From positions 21,425,764-21,489,763 of the forward strand of contig NC_088306.1 in assembly GCF_032854445.1 (NCBI RefSeq): a DNA stretch of 64,000 nt, given 5' to 3'. Within the stretch, counting starts at the first letter, position 1. Each line of letters starts with the position of its first letter. This stretch comes from Liolophura sinensis. Lineage: Eukaryota; Mollusca; Polyplacophora; Chitonida; Chitonidae. This document shows positions 63,563 to 64,000 of this stretch, one piece after another. The notes under the pieces are model-generated. The model was not told the origin of the DNA, did no database searches, and was given only the letters and a program-made list of their open reading frames with translations. A program made the translations under genes and the position numbers.

Positions 63563-64000
63563 CACATACATGTATCTGTTCTAGTTTATTCAACAGGTCA
63601 TTTTTCTTTTGACATCTTAAGAGCGACTGGATGACCAACCATTTTGACCCCTGAACGTAACACTTTGCCACTGACACACATGTATATGTGTTGATACACA
63701 GGCCAGCACTTCATTCCAAAGGTGTAAAAGTGTATACGCCAGCTTACACATAAATAGAAGCCCAGACTTCAAGTGCAATCCTACCCCGTCATGGTGCATT
63801 CCTTGTGGTAGGTTATATGCACGCAGGCTTAATAAATCACCCCTCATGCTCTTGGTACAATAGAATACCACCCAGGACTGTCCAACAATCTACATGCTGT
63901 TTTTCTTTATGTGTTGACATACATGTATGGTGTGAATAATATAATATAATATATCCTACGTGTAACTACAAAGATACGTGTTACATACTCAAGCTCAGAG
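63563..64000. other. Right edge, non-coding
   Basis: No exon or repeat was recognised apart from a short ATAAT run near 63938-63955. Confidence 0.5.

Overview
The window is animal nuclear DNA. Genes are split by GT-AG introns, introns are long and AT-rich, and tRNA-derived SINEs and minisatellites fill most of the space. The dominant SINE (AT-rich tail with the motif TGATTGGTGTTTTACGCCGT when read from the tail strand) and a second family ending in a CACTCACTCA tail resemble repeats I remember as abundant in bivalve and gastropod genomes. I therefore read the host as a mollusc or other lophotrochozoan, with moderate confidence; nothing here fixes the species.

Two protein-coding genes converge. 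On the + strand, 374-2050 holds the last three coding exons of a SAP130 (Sin3A-associated protein 130) homologue. On the - strand, from 49129 down to 13638, lies what appears to be the complete coding region of a non-visual (beta-type) arrestin. It has 13 coding positions joined in frame to 415 residues plus stop, within the usual length of beta-arrestins. It keeps the N-terminal KK phosphate-binding pair, the finger loop, the polar-core residues, a clathrin box (LIQLD) and the AP2-binding C-tail. Between the two genes, 2.05-7.96 kb is probably SAP130 3' UTR plus spacer, and 7.96-13.64 kb is a SINE-free tract probably containing the long arrestin 3' UTR.

The main biological finding is a pair of alternative exons in the arrestin gene at 19583-19655 and 19034-19106. 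Both are 73 nt, both have canonical splice sites in the same phases, and both encode the same 25-residue segment of the C-domain covering the receptor-facing C-loop, with 13 of 25 residues identical. Because 73 is not a multiple of three, including both or neither breaks the frame. The gene therefore looks built to make two arrestins that differ in one receptor-contact loop.

A second pattern is the orientation of the main SINE. By hand count, all copies at 1-8 kb point the way SAP130 is transcribed, and 21 of 24 copies from 17 kb to the right edge point the way the arrestin is transcribed. Their tails therefore place AATAAA motifs in sense. The pattern flips at the convergent gene boundary and continues past the arrestin start codon to 64 kb.

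Intron 1 (38.9-49.1 kb), intron 2 and the upstream region carry many tandem arrays: 37 bp with a 185 bp higher-order unit, 49 bp, 62 bp x about 20, 43 bp, 25 bp, about 21 bp and 118 bp x 7. No further protein-coding exon was recognised in 49.4-64 kb. No rRNA, true tRNA, CRISPR or prokaryotic feature is present.
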